The position numbers were made by a program, and so were the translations under genes. From positions 14,230,001 through 14,294,000 of the forward strand of contig NW_023503493.1 of the NCBI RefSeq assembly GCF_014529535.1: DNA of 64,000 nt. Reading direction: 5' to 3'. Origin of the DNA: Bradysia coprophila (taxonomy: Eukaryota; Arthropoda; Insecta; Diptera; Sciaridae). This document shows positions 46,405 through 58,883 of this stretch, in pieces. Under the pieces are notes generated by a model, which saw nothing but the letters and a program-made list of their open reading frames with translations, searched no databases and was not told the DNA's origin. Within the stretch, counting starts at the first letter, position 1. The number at the start of each line of letters is the position of its first letter.

Positions 46405-49214
46405 AAAAGAAAAACAAAACAAACATTATATGTGAACGAATACACGCGATAACCTGCAGAGTTCACCTGGCTAAGTATGAGATTCTAAAAATATTTCCGA
46501 AAATCATAAGAAAATCTTCTTTCTCTTTCTCTCAGTCATAATTTTCACTTGCTTCGCACAATTTTCGCAAAGATAGAATAAGCGCTTCAAGCTGAGTGGT
46601 ACTCTAAATAGGGTACAGAGACTTGATAGTGTGTCACACAACTGTAAAATAGAGTACTTTATGCAGCTGACCACTATGACCACTTTTGCTTGAAGTGCGT
46701 TGGCTATTGCCAAAAAGCTGTTTTCACAACCTTCTGACATGATTTCGTCACCCGTTCCGCAACACTTATTGTTACTTATAGTGCGATATCGGTCACTTCT
46801 TTAACGATTAACAAGTTTTATACTTTCAAAAATTTCATTTCCTATTTAGTTCTCTAATTAAAATTGTCAGATGCAGCGTCTATATCAACGCTTTTAGTGT
46901 TTTACAATTTAATTATAAGAAAACGGAGACGAAAGAATTTCCACAAAGCAAATTCATTTTAACGTTTCTTCCGCATTAAAATAAGAAAAACAATCGTAAA
47001 AAACGGGAGAATCGCGCTTACCATTTTGCGTCATTAAATGTGAGTTTCTTTTCCTTTATGCTAGATATGTATATATGCTATTTGCACTGCATTTATTTCC
47101 ATATCAACCGAAGCGCACAAATAAATGAAAATGTGCACCTTTTTACCGCCTTTCATAGATGTTCCATTATTTTCCACTTTTTCGAACTCAAACATAATAA
47201 TTTTCACACAATTTCCTCTTATCTATGGCACTGCAGCTTTCAGTACTTACATTCAACGTTTTTTTCTACTTTGCGGTGAGTTGCGGGAATGGGAATTTCG
47301 GTAAATGCAGACGTGTCTATAGAATGTGAACGACATATTCATGGAATTATCTTCTGGAAAGGGCGAATTCGCAAACATATCGAAATATTTTTCAAAGATA
47401 GGTGCGCAGTTTGAAAGGCACATTTGTCACGAATCACGGAAAAAGCGCCTCTTGAAAATTCTGTGTCTCAGAGATTTCATTTCTCAATTTAAAATGCAAA
47501 TTTGTCAGCTTTGCATTTGCCCGTTCGCGATATTCTGACATCAGAGTGAATTAAAAAACATTTTTCATTTTATTGGTTCATCTACTGGTTCACCGACTGA
47601 ATTGCACTTACGGCCTGAATTAGTTCAACAATAAAATGTCTAGAAGAGTTACATCGTCCTCTGTTTTCCTGTGTTTTCTTGGTACAAATTTACCATTATC
47701 CCGCAACTCCCAATGGTTTTTTTTTATTTTGCCGCTTTGAAACTATTATCACTTTCATTCTACATCACCGCCTGAGAAAATGAGTCTTCCATAATACGTT
47801 TTGAAACAAACAGAAGTGATAAAACCGGAAATAAATATGAATATGAAAAAAAATCAGAATTTTTCTTTTACAAAAATGTAAATCAGAAAACTTTGCTCTG
47901 TATGGAAAAGTAATCAAACCGTTAACGACAATTTCCCCACTCCAACCACAATCACCTCTTCAGCGTATACCCGTAAATTCCCTTAACTGAAATTTAATGG
48001 AAATATTTCTATTACATTTCAAACAGAAATCGAGAGCAACTTGTTCAACTTTGGCTCCCGTTTACATTTACATTAACTTCAATGCACATTTGAGAATTTG
48101 GTTAAATCTCAATGGAGTTGTCGTCTATATGTCAGGAGATTAAATAATTCAAATGCTGTAGTTCATATATGTTTTGATTTGACGAATATACCGCAATATG
48201 TTTGACGAAGAAAGTGAACGCTGACTAATTACGGAAAATACGATGGCTTTAAGCCTTTGAAAATTAATTTATGCCTCGTTTATGTCATTTTATGGCGTTA
48301 TTCGAATCAATTACATCCTTTTTAATGAATGGAAATGGAACAGTGGGTTTAATCACTTGAGATGTAATTGTAATAGTGAACATACAAAGTGGGTTATTGT
48401 TGTTTCAAACAGTTCCATTTTTTCAACTCGTTTGAGTGGACAAAAGAAGGATTTTCGCAGGTGTCTTTGGTCATAAGAGCGCAGCGAGTAACAAGAAAAA
48501 CTATCGGAGTTTCATTAGAGGTGAGAAAATAGTTAATTTCTCTGTAGTGTTTAAAACAAATGATATTCTTGATGAATACTGATCTAATCTTAGTGTGTAA
48601 GTAAAATCACATTTATTTAACAAACTAACTGGAGTTGCAACAATAATATTCATGTGACCGATACGTGTTGTCAATGAGACATCCTTTCATTCTTTCTCTT
48701 GTATCAAAGCCATTCGGACAAGACAATCCCCTTCCATCTTTACATTCCACCTTTATGAATTTTCTCTCTGCAGCATCTTTAAAAGTGCAAATAAAAATAT
48801 GATACGATTTGTCGACGTTCCATTCTGTATAATTTTCTCATAGCTTACCACTTAACCGGATCATAATTATAAGGAAAATTGCATAAATAGACACACTTTT
48901 TCTTAGTATTAAACGCTTCATTCTAGCAATAAATTTTACTGACTTGGACGTCGAAGCATCAATTGAATGCTGCTTCGTAAATTTTCAGTATTTAAAAACA
49001 TTTACTGGATTTTTTTACTGTAACCTCCATCTTTTACCTAAATATATATTTATTTGTGTCATGTCAGTGTATTCAGCTGGCTGAAAGTTTGCGGAGCACA
49101 TAAATAAATTTCATAATGAGATCATTGATTGATTGAGAACATCGTGTTATTTCAATGTCACCAGCCGAACTTGAATTCCAATCCATTCCTTAAGCGATAT
49201 GGACGTTACTTGTT
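46405..49214. other. Long non-coding stretch
   Basis: No gene recognised on either strand. Sequence is AT-rich with no obvious tandem arrays or inverted repeats. Confidence 0.45.
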
Positions 49215-49380
49215 AAGTATAGTTTCCACTTAAAAAGAGCACCCCGTTTAGACTCCGTCTATATGACAGTTGTAAAATAGAACAAAAGAAGTGTCATACA
49301 AACGGAGTGGAAATTGAATTTATTTCATTTTTTTACTCCGTTTACATGACAGTTCCTTTGTTCTATGGAAACTATACTTT
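49215..49380. repeat. MITE-like element with inverted ends
   Basis: The ends AAGTATAGTTTCCA and the inverted TGGAAACTATACTT enclose 165 bp. Inside, CTCCGT.TA.ATGACAGTT appears twice (about 49256 and 49347) and once inverted (about 49292-49306). Confidence 0.7.
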
Positions 49381-50162
49381 AGATACGTTCGTATTGTACT
49401 ATAAGGGGCTATTCAAATAGTGAGGGAATGTTTAAAACTTGCAAAGATGGCGCGAAAACATGGGAAATCCGGAATTAGTGTTATAACTTTTGGTTTGAAT
49501 CGACCATCAATAACATTGTTTGGGTCAAGTTCGTATGGCTGGACAAAATCGTACTGATGAGGGCGTTATTCCTAAAACAATTTTTGTCTATTTTCTGGAT
49601 GGGACGATAACTTGGTGGAACAGATTTTCAAAATTTTTGCTTCCTTCATTGAAAAATCAAGCTTATGAGGTATGGTTTTCAGATGATCAAAATCGATCTA
49701 ATGTTCTGGTGGTTCCCGGAAGAGTTTTTCCCTGATAACTATAGTAAGTCTGAACCGATTTTCGAAAACTTTGTTCCAATCGACGAAAAATGCAATATTC
49801 CGATTGACGATTCCAGCAGGCAATATTTTCCCAAACTTTACTCACTATCTTGGGTCATGAGTCGGCACAATGCATGAATTTTCTGTTTTACAAGAGATTT
49901 AAAATTGCCAATTATTTTTGGATGTTTTCCCACTTCCTGTGGTATTATCTCCTAATCTTTGTTTTCGATTTTATTGTTTATTTTTACAGTAGTTTTTATG
50001 TATCAGCTGGTGTTAATTTAGAGAAGGGAGTTTCGAAATTAAAATAAAAGAATGTTTCAACGTTTTTTGATAAGTTCATGAGTCAAGGGACCTGACCCAA
50101 AAGGTGAGACGTAGTACGATTGCATCTGCACCTAGTCGTTTCATTTTATTTAAATTATTTGT
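49381..50162. other. No gene called
   Basis: Open frames at 49520-49735 and 49665-49877 (plus) overlap in different frames and match no family. A repeat fragment GTCAAGGGACCTGACCCAAAAGGTG lies near 50083. Confidence 0.35.
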
Positions 50163-50294
50163 ATTACAGGCTTTAACATTTCAAATGTCTCACTGTTCTT
50201 TTTTCCAAAGAATGTCATTGTGAATTCGCAATGACACAATGAAATTCTCTGAAAAATTTGACAGTGAGACATTTGAAATGTAAAAGACTGTAAT
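50163..50294. repeat. MITE with about 35-bp inverted ends
   Basis: ATTACAGGCTTTAACATTTC and AAATGTCTCACTGT pair with ACAGTGAGACATTTGAAATG and TAAAAGACTGTAAT. A GTCATTGTGAATTCGCAATGAC palindrome (in part) lies at the centre. Confidence 0.85.
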
Positions 50295-51589
50295 GCTGAA
50301 GCGAGCACACTAATATTTTTAACTCACAAGAACTAACGCAACATGCTGAAATGCATTAGAATTTTTTATTATTCAAAATGTTTGACATGATACTAAAAAG
50401 AGTCCAATCATTGTGCCTCAAAGGAATAATCATTCCAACAAAGAGTTCAATAAAATAAATTTTCATGTAAATTTAATGTCAATAAATGAAATATAACACG
50501 CTCGAACATCAAACCCTTCGATCGTTAAATCCCCATCTGCTATTAGTCTTCATAAAATCTGAACAGAACAAAAAAAAAACGAAAGAAAGAACTTGGCATA
50601 TTTATATAACACATAAATCCATTTTTAGTTAAGAAAATCGCCCACCGTATGCTATTATACATTCATATTTACTCTGTTTTAAGGCATAAGAGACATGCCT
50701 GCCTATATAATGCTGCCTACCCATATACCCATCAATATCTTTAAAAAATCTTTCAAAAAAATAACAAAAATAAAACAAAATTTCGAAAATCATTCTCCAC
50801 TTCATTACTCCGTGAGTGCACAGAAGATGCAGTTTTAAAGGTTTTTTTTCTTGTGTTACCTTTCAGAGCACTATGAGACAGATGGTAAATACCTACCTAC
50901 TTTTATGAAATTTGATACAATTTTTGACTATAATACAGAGCGTTAGGTCTGCCGTACAGAAAACAAATGCATACAACGAAGTATGGCATAGGTCCGCAGT
51001 TGTTTCTATACTATAGAATCTATAGGATATAGGATATGCTAAACGAATTGCAATAATATGAATTTTTTTAAACATATTACTGCAAACTGCGTTCTCTTTT
51101 CACAATATTTTTTATTTGCATAAGTTTACCCTTTTGTGTAAATATTATCTTGTAAATATTCAATGTTTACAATCGTAAGCCAAAAGTGGCACGCACTTTA
51201 TTTATTATTATTTTAGGGGATTTATAATGGTTATCTGCGCCATCACATGCATAATGCGTGTCACAAAAATTATTTCGTGCAAATTTATATATCGCAGTTA
51301 ATGTCACGTTGACCCTACAGTTTACTTTACATTTAAATCCTTCCAGTTATTTACAGCACACATAAGTTTTTGTTTTGTTTCTACTCGGCACAATGTACCG
51401 AAGATATTGCAGTGTGCGCATTTAGCACCGAGGGAGCATACTAGTACGTATACAATGTTCCTTAAATATTAATTTCTTTGGAGATACGAATGGGAGCAAA
51501 TGGGCAAATTTGAGTCTACAGCACCGAGCACACTAGTTATTTTCCCAACGAGTGACGAAAAGTAGGACTTTCCGTTGCCTTTATTGCGA
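50295..51589. other. No gene seen
   Basis: AT-rich spacer, no recognised feature. Confidence 0.4.
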
Positions 51590-52605
51590 AATAGTATATT
51601 TCGTACCTAGGACTAAAAGCCTTTTTTTGGTTTGAGAGATTTGCGAGGTCTGGAATCGACTTTGTCTTCGTCGAATATAAAAAATATTATTTGTACCACG
51701 GACTAAAAGTCTTTTTTAGCGTATTCGATTCCACACCTCGCCTTCGGCTCTGACTGTAAACCTCTCACAGGCTAAAAAAGACTTTTAGTCTTAGGTACGA
51801 AATATACTATTACATAACGAGGGACAAAAATATGAAAAGTAGAGTTTTCGTGTGAGTTTTGTTGATCCGAGACGAAGTCGAGGTCAATAAACACACGAAA
51901 ACGAGACTCTTCAACTCTTATCCCGAGTTAAGTAATGGATATTATATGCTTTTGAAACCTAAACCAAATTTCTTGTTTTCCCTAGATGTGTAATAATAAG
52001 GTGTGTACTTTCGACCCTACAGAAAACAAAGGCATGTAATAGTAGATTATCATGCAGATAATGCACCTCTGTCTAAAATGTTTATTTTGAGGATTTGGAG
52101 GTTGCCGAGCCAAAGGCGAGGCATATAATCCAAATCGTCAAAATAAACATGTGGGAGAGATAACATCGAGATTATCGTTCTAGGCAGATAATAGTATTTT
52201 ACTTTACTAGTAAGGTAATGTGGCCATTCCCTCACTAGTGAAGATCCTTTACCTCGCTCGTAAAGTAAAACGCCATACTTTACACGTGAAATAATTTGAT
52301 ATCTCGTATCACGATGAGTAAAAGTACCTCGGGCTAAAGCCCTCGGATACTTTTACTCATCTGGATACGAGATATCAAATTACTTCACTTGTATAGTAAT
52401 GTACTATTACATAACGAGTGACAAAAATATGAAAAGTAGAGTTTTCGTGTGAATTTTGTTGATCCGAGGCGAAGCCGAGGTCAATAAACACACGAAAACA
52501 AGACTTTTCATTTTTATCCCGAGTTATGTAATGAAGTTTACATGCTGAGGGCGTCGAAAGAAGTGCTTGAAACATGAAAAGTATGGTTTTCGACACATGT
52601 AGCAT
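51590..52605. repeat. Block of seven adjoining palindromic elements
   Basis: Palindromes lie side by side. 51590-51812 has ends TAGTATATTTCGTACCTAGG and its complement. 51812-51935 has TTTTCGTGTGAGTTTTGTTG with the complementary CACACGAAAA. About 52000-52195 has TGTTTATTTTGA and TCAAAATAAACA. 52197-52270 is the family of 42361-42434. About 52285-52390 has GATATCTCGTATC and GATACGAGATATC around GAGTAAAAGTA. 52395-52535 is a second copy of the 51812-51935 type. 52537-52600 has TTTACATGCT and AGCATGTAAA. Most centres carry a CGAG.C.AAG.CGAG-like core. No transposase frame. Confidence 0.85.
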
Positions 52606-53773
52606 GTAAAATACTATTTCGATGCAAGCAACGAAATGGTGATTTTATGGACTGGTAGTGAAATTGTCATAATTCATGCGACGCTTTCCACATATCGGCA
52701 TGAAAAACGTCGGCACAACATTTCCATTCCAATAGATTGAGATTATGCACTTCACGGTGTTAACTGTTGGTGCATGCCTAATCCAGTGGAAATTCCAGAA
52801 AATCGCTGTTTTTTGGTCTTGTTATTGGAACCGGAATTGCCGGGAATTTAGTTCATCTAGCTGATAAATGGATGGAGTCCATAGATGGAATAAACATACA
52901 AAAACCACGAAAGGAAACGTTTTATTTACTTACATTACGTGCTCAATTTGTTGTTTGGCGTGTAAAAAATCAAATTGCTAGAAAAAAAAAAAAAACGTTA
53001 CACAAGGAGAGTGTTTTCCAAGTTTGAGAACTTCGTTTTTAAGCTAATTTTTTGTTTGTGCAAGTCGAATAATTTAACTAGCACGGAAAGAGTAACTTTA
53101 GCAGCTTCAAGTGAAACTAAAAACTTTGAAATAGATTTCGAAAGTCTTAAGACAAAAAGGTGGTTGTTGTTTTCTTTTTGCCGTTCAATCTTATAACCAA
53201 GCCAACTACACACAGCTCAATATGCAACAAGAATTACCCAACGGCACTTATCTTTTCATGTGAGGTAGTATATTTATCGGGAAAAAGTTTTCAGTTTCTC
53301 TCGATGGGCAAAAACTTGATTCGAAAACTTGATACAAAAAGTCTGCCGCTAATATAAATGTATTACATGCGCTAGAGAAATGATAACTTGTGCAATTTAG
53401 TTTTTTGCCAATTTATAAATTTCCAGTCTTGTAAACATGATATAATATCGGGCGGGATGCATGCACTATACAATTTCATTGTTGGTTACCCATTCGGGAA
53501 TAGGTAACTTTTCGGCTTTAATTTATTTTAGAGAGATAGAGTCAATGGTTTTTCTTACCTTTTTGATAAGATTAAGCAAGTCTTTGCTTTTTCTACAATT
53601 TGTAAGGATTGCATAGCAACATTGAAAGCGTTTGCTTTTTGTTTCAAATCCTAAAATTTTTAACATATATTCGAGTCCAATACCTATGCGAAAAGATGCC
53701 TGTTCGAAGCATTAACATTCAATTTGAAAACAATATGTTTCAATGACTCGAGGCAATAACCTTTTTAATTTTT
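52606..53773. other. No gene seen
   Basis: AT-rich spacer with an A run at 52982-52994. No supported feature. Confidence 0.4.
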
Positions 53774-54370
53774 AGCCCCGTACGAAGTACAAAAGGGCTC
53801 ATAGGATTACGATGCCGTGTGTAATTGATGGAATTCGAAGCAGACGGTAAGGGCAAAGTGTTTGCCTATGTTCATAGATGACGAATTTGCAATAAAAAAT
53901 TTGTCAGGAAAAAAGTTTTTTTAAATCGGGTGAGAGGACCGTAAGTTAGGGCCTTAGAAGTGAAAGGCTACTCGGCTCTATGTGTATTTTGCATATAACA
54001 CGTCCATTCTTCCGAATTTACATTTGCATACATTTGGAAGGTAATTAAACACTGAATAAAATGTCGTTGAAAAAATTGTTAAATTTGGGTCTTTGGACTA
54101 TGGCCGCTACTAGAATCCTATGTGTATTTTGCATATAACTCGAGTAATTTTGATCCGTTTTTCCTAATTTTTAATTCATTTAGAAGGTAATCGAAGTCCG
54201 AATAAAATGTTGTTCAAAAAAAATTTAAATTTGGGTCCTCGGACTGAGGCCGTACTAGGCCCTTTGTGTAGTATTTATACTCAATAAATTAAAATTTTAG
54301 GGCTATTTGAAATTTAAGTTACATTTGAAAGGAACGTCCTACGGGGCTTCATAATTGCGCTATGCGCATT
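53774..54370. mobile_element. Hairpin-headed element with degenerate tandem units, copy 1
   Basis: It starts AGCCCCGTACGAAGTACAAA, a hairpin with the GGGCT that follows, then a conserved block (GATTACGATGCCGTGTGTAA onward to about 53890) shared with 62671-62785. Diverged units of the type GGGTC.TCGGACT.AGGCCG and TGTGTATTTTGCATATAAC follow to about 54300. A short conserved head plus a minisatellite is reminiscent of Helitron-like non-autonomous elements, but the ends are not certain. Confidence 0.65.
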
Positions 54371-56136
54371 TCATAATAATTTTTCTTTCACTACATTTAC
54401 GGAGGCGACATACGCACTAGGGTCACGTACGCAATAGATATACGGGCTCGTACGGGGCGCAGTCGCAGCAAACGCTCCGAGTGTTCTGATGGTTCGTTTT
54501 TTAGTTCTATTCGACAATGTTCAAAAGTTTTCCGAGGCTTATTGTTTACAATAAAAATTTAGCTGTCAAAAAGTAGCCGTACATTCTGAATAATAGAAGA
54601 AAATAATCGCAAACAATAGAACAATAGGACATATATTGTGTGTAATCCATTGTTTGATTGCTCATATGTGCGGTGACTTTTCGACTGCTATCAAAAAGTC
54701 GTCGAACATGTTAACAATAGAACCCAATAGAATTCGTTTCTAATGTTTTTTGTCTATTGTTCACGTGTTGGACAAGTTTTTTACTGTTATAGTACAAAAT
54801 AAAAAAATTAAGTCAATAGTAGAAAATTTCGGACAAATAATCTCTCATTTTCTGCAACTACCTGCCGATTACCCTACAAATATCTAACTTTTACCCTTTT
54901 ACGCATCGTAACAGCTAGGTCTGTTACTTCTTTTAAGTAAAGTATAACCGCTTTTCTCCACGAAACGAAAATATTAATTCGAGTTTTTGAAACAAAAACG
55001 AACTGACAATTGAGGGGAGAAAAATTCTATTTTCTTTCCTCTGGGAGAAAGCAGAATTTTTTTCGCCTGAATTGTCATCAGAGAAAAGTTTATTTAACGA
55101 ATGTTTATGCGAGTGAGTAAATGAATATAAAAAAAATAAATAAATAACTATTACCGTTATATCCAGAAAAAACTTAGATTTTAGTTTTGTAATTAAAATA
55201 GTTATTTTCCTAACGCATGCTAAAATGCTCGGAATCGAGTTCACTAAAAAAGCCTTTTAGCACAAGTTAGCATAAGAAGTCGCTACATTTCAACATTAGT
55301 TAGGAAAAGTAATTATGCCACTCACACTCACAACACGAAACAAATTTTAGGTTACTGCTACACCAAAGCATTTAAAGTAAATCAAAACAAAAAACGAAAT
55401 AATTTGTCTCGAAAGTTTTTCTCTTCGGTCTTTATCTGCGACTTTAATTTGAAAACCAACTTCTTGTATCCAATTATCTTTTCGTCGAGTTTATCATTTT
55501 CTGTTATGATATCCGAGAAATTCCAACACTTTTTATGCCTGTGTGGCAATAGTTTATCTCATAAATTATTTTCTTTAATAGCAAAGGCAGTAAAATTTTT
55601 CCCAATTTCTCAACGCAATCAAATGAAAAAAACATTTAAACAAACATAAACATTTCACCCCAAATCAAATCTTTGAATGTACACAACGTGTACAGAGTAT
55701 AAAGACACAAAGAGCCATACAGATTATGTCTTGTGAAATAAGAACGAACCGAAAAAAAATCATCACAAAACAGAAGAGTTTTGTTAAGTGGTAATACATT
55801 TGTACACATTACGACAGACATAAAGTCAGCCTTTTAAAAAACTAATAAAATATGGATGATGACGACTAACTACCCTTGAAATTGTACGACCACATGTGGT
55901 GCAGACAAGAATACTCGAATATTGAATGCCAAGTAATAAGGAGGAAGAAAGCAATCTTTTTCTTGTTGATTTTGTTCCAACAGTTCGACAAGATTAATTG
56001 GATCGGTTGGGATTGCACTATTGTATTGCGAAATTCGAACCCACTTTTAGGCAAAACGGAAACAATTATTTCAATTAGAAGAATAACGCAAACAATGGAA
56101 CTGAGAGAGTGCATTTTTTGCTTTGATGAATAGTAG
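54371..56136. other. No gene seen
   Basis: One imperfect GAGGGGAGAAAAATTC / CTTTCCTCTGGGAGAAAG patch lies near 55012-55050. Open frames here match no family. Confidence 0.4.
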
Positions 56137-56488
56137 TAGGCATGGGCGATAATGAAAATGATTATCGATAATTTTCAATTATCGATAATCGATAATTATC
56201 GACTTTTTATAATTATTGATATTTTGATAATTATCAAGATATCGATAATTCGATATATCGATATTTCGGTCCGAAAATCCGATATTTATCGATATATTCC
56301 GATATATCGGTATATTATCATGAATTTTCAGATAAATATCAAAATATCGATATTTTGATAATTATCGAATTTCGATATTTTGATAATTATCGATAATTAT
56401 AAAATTATCGATAACGATATGATTAATCGATTATCGATAATTTCTTTCGATTGATATTATCGATAATTTTGAACGCCTCCCATCCCTA
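56137..56488. mobile_element. hAT-type MITE filled with TATCGATA repeats, 8-bp target duplication
   Basis: Ends TAGGCATGGG and CCCATCCCTA are inverted repeats with one mismatch. AATAGTAG is directly repeated at 56129-56136 and 56489-56496, the 8-bp hAT footprint. The interior is almost entirely variants of ATTATCGATAAT, which is self-complementary. Confidence 0.9.
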
Positions 56489-56583
56489 AATAGTAGATTC
56501 CATCTTTGTTAGGAACTTCTTGTTTTACCAAGTCTAAGTGACTGCAACCCAATCACAAAATACCTACCTTACTTGAGTAATAG

Positions 56584-56785
56584 CACGGCAGAGTAAAATA
56601 AACCAGGCAGGAGCGGTTCATTTTCGAAACGTCAAATAAGGGACCTAATACACGGGATGAAAATGAACTCAAATGAACACTGACATAAATTGAAAAATTT
56701 TATTCGCAAAAAATATAGGGCTACTAGATTATTCAGATCCCTAGTCAAACCAGCGCTCCTGCCTGGTTAACTTTACTCTGTCGTG
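56584..56785. mobile_element. MITE (202 bp) with 7-bp target duplication, copy 2
   Basis: Same family as 15820-16017, sharing ends CACGGCAGAGTAAAATAAAC and most of the interior. Flanked by GTAATAG at 56577-56583 and 56786-56792. The right end is a closer inverse of the left end than in copy 1. Confidence 0.9.
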
Positions 56786-58883
56786 GTAATAGTTATTTAC
56801 ATTCTTCTGCACCAAAAACCTTTAATTTTTTCAATGAAATATTTTTTTTCTGCGGCTCAGCGTCAGCATCCGACTTCGGCTCGGATCGTCAAATATCCGC
56901 TGTTTATCAAGTGTATAAAATAGGAAATTCCAACAAGAACAAAGTTTCGCGGCCAGAGCTGAGTGATTTTTCAAAACAAAAGCAAATATTACGGTTCGGG
57001 CGAATATCTAAATGTCCTTGTCAAAACAAAAGGGGAGAAAATAGACATTTTCTTCCCTGATCTGTCATCAGAAGAAATAATTTCCTTCACTTCACATTTT
57101 CGAAACATTTCTTTGATCATCGGTTGTGTCAAATAAATAATTTATTACTCGAACCACTTCCGTTGTGCACTGATATCGAATCAATAAAACTTTGTTAATT
57201 TGGTCGACTTTTTTAAACTTCCTAGAAATTCCTGACTTCAATCGGTAAGATTATAATTTGCTCAGCTCATACTCAAATTGCAAATTCAACACGAACTCTT
57301 CGTCAATATTTGTTGAACAGTTGAATATCTAATTCTTTCCACATCCATTCATTCATTCGCATTCATATGCCGTCTAGGAACATTTCTACAAAACTTTGCA
57401 GACTAAGTTAATGAAAATGAAATATTAATTCCCAACATGACGAACCGAAGAAGAATATGGCTTGAGATGGCTGTCGTGGTACGGAAGTACACAGTGTTGT
57501 TACTGTTATGGTAACAGTGTTATCCAATTATGCAAATTGACAGTTTTTGTAGGCCAAAATGAAACGTGAATGAATTGCAATAAATCATGCAATATTTAAT
57601 GCATTGTATATGTTCATCACTTCCATTTTATCAGATGAAAAGTCGTTGTAGAACTCTTGCATTATTAAAAAAAGAGCCGTAAATTATGCATAGACACTTC
57701 CATCACTAATAAGTATAGATTTAAACGATAATCAATTCATTGAACTGCAATGGCTTTTGACAGCGGACTGCTCCTAGCATGAACACTCCTTTGACAAATG
57801 TCCAATTTGGAGGCTTTTGTGATGAGAGCTACCGCTTAAGATTGATTGTATTGTGTGTTTTAAATCGTACAACGAAAACCAGTCATCTATCTTTACGAAA
57901 GAAACGCAGTGCCTACTGTGACTTCATCAGCCTCCAAATATTTCTTATGTTCATGCTAGGTGTAGTGCGTTGCTTTTGATAAAAACAGTAAAACAATTTT
58001 GGCTAAAGTCTTTTGTTACATAATTTACATCATACAGTCTGAAAATAGATCATTTCTAAGTTGAAAATCGGGAAAATCAATTATTGGTTCACCAAGGGAA
58101 GAAGAAACTCCAAACTAAGTTGGAATTTCCTTTTTTTCCAGAAGTGATTAAAACCGTTTTTTGAAAACAAAAACCAAGGTATTCGGGGATAATATGTCTA
58201 TTCTATCCCCCGTCAAATCAAGAGGGGAGAAAACAGACATTTTCTACCCAAAACTTTCAACAGACGTAGCATCAACAAAAAAAATTATCATTTTAACTTT
58301 TTTCCCGAGTTAAGCACGATGTTTTTCACAACAAATGCTTCCAAAGTAGAAGAAAAGTAGAAGAAGCCAATATTCTCGCCATCTTTGTGAAAAGTACTTT
58401 TCTCACCTCAGCTGAAACTTCGGGAGCCTTTTTTGTGAAAAACGTTTTATTGCCATGGGAAAAAAATTGGAAATTTCATTTTTTTCGCTACGCCCTGTGT
58501 TGTAATTTTCATTCAAAAATTGTCCTGTCTTCGGACATGAATTCTTTCATTCATGAAAGCTTTTTTGTGAATGAAAGAACAATAGGTTTCCGACTACTCA
58601 AACACGTCCGGGACTGGTACGCCTACCCTACATTTCAAATTCACAGAAAATTGCCATCGCTGGATGTTATTCGTTAGCAGAGAGATTATGTAGATACTTC
58701 AATATTGCTGAAGTGAATTCTCATATCTCTACTCTACCTAGAGCATGCTATCACATAGTTATCATTATATTTACCTCTTTCGATTAAACTCCTACCTTAG
58801 CGCACTTTTGTTATCTCCATTAATGTTGAGTTATCACAACATGCAATGAATTTTATTACAATGTTGTGTACTGTCTCTTCGAA
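56786..58883. other. Non-coding stretch before the hydrolase gene
   Basis: Diverged GGGGAGAAAA.AGACATTTTCT motifs lie near 57035 and 58223. A plus-strand open frame at 58387-58677 matches no family. Nothing else is supported. Confidence 0.45.
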
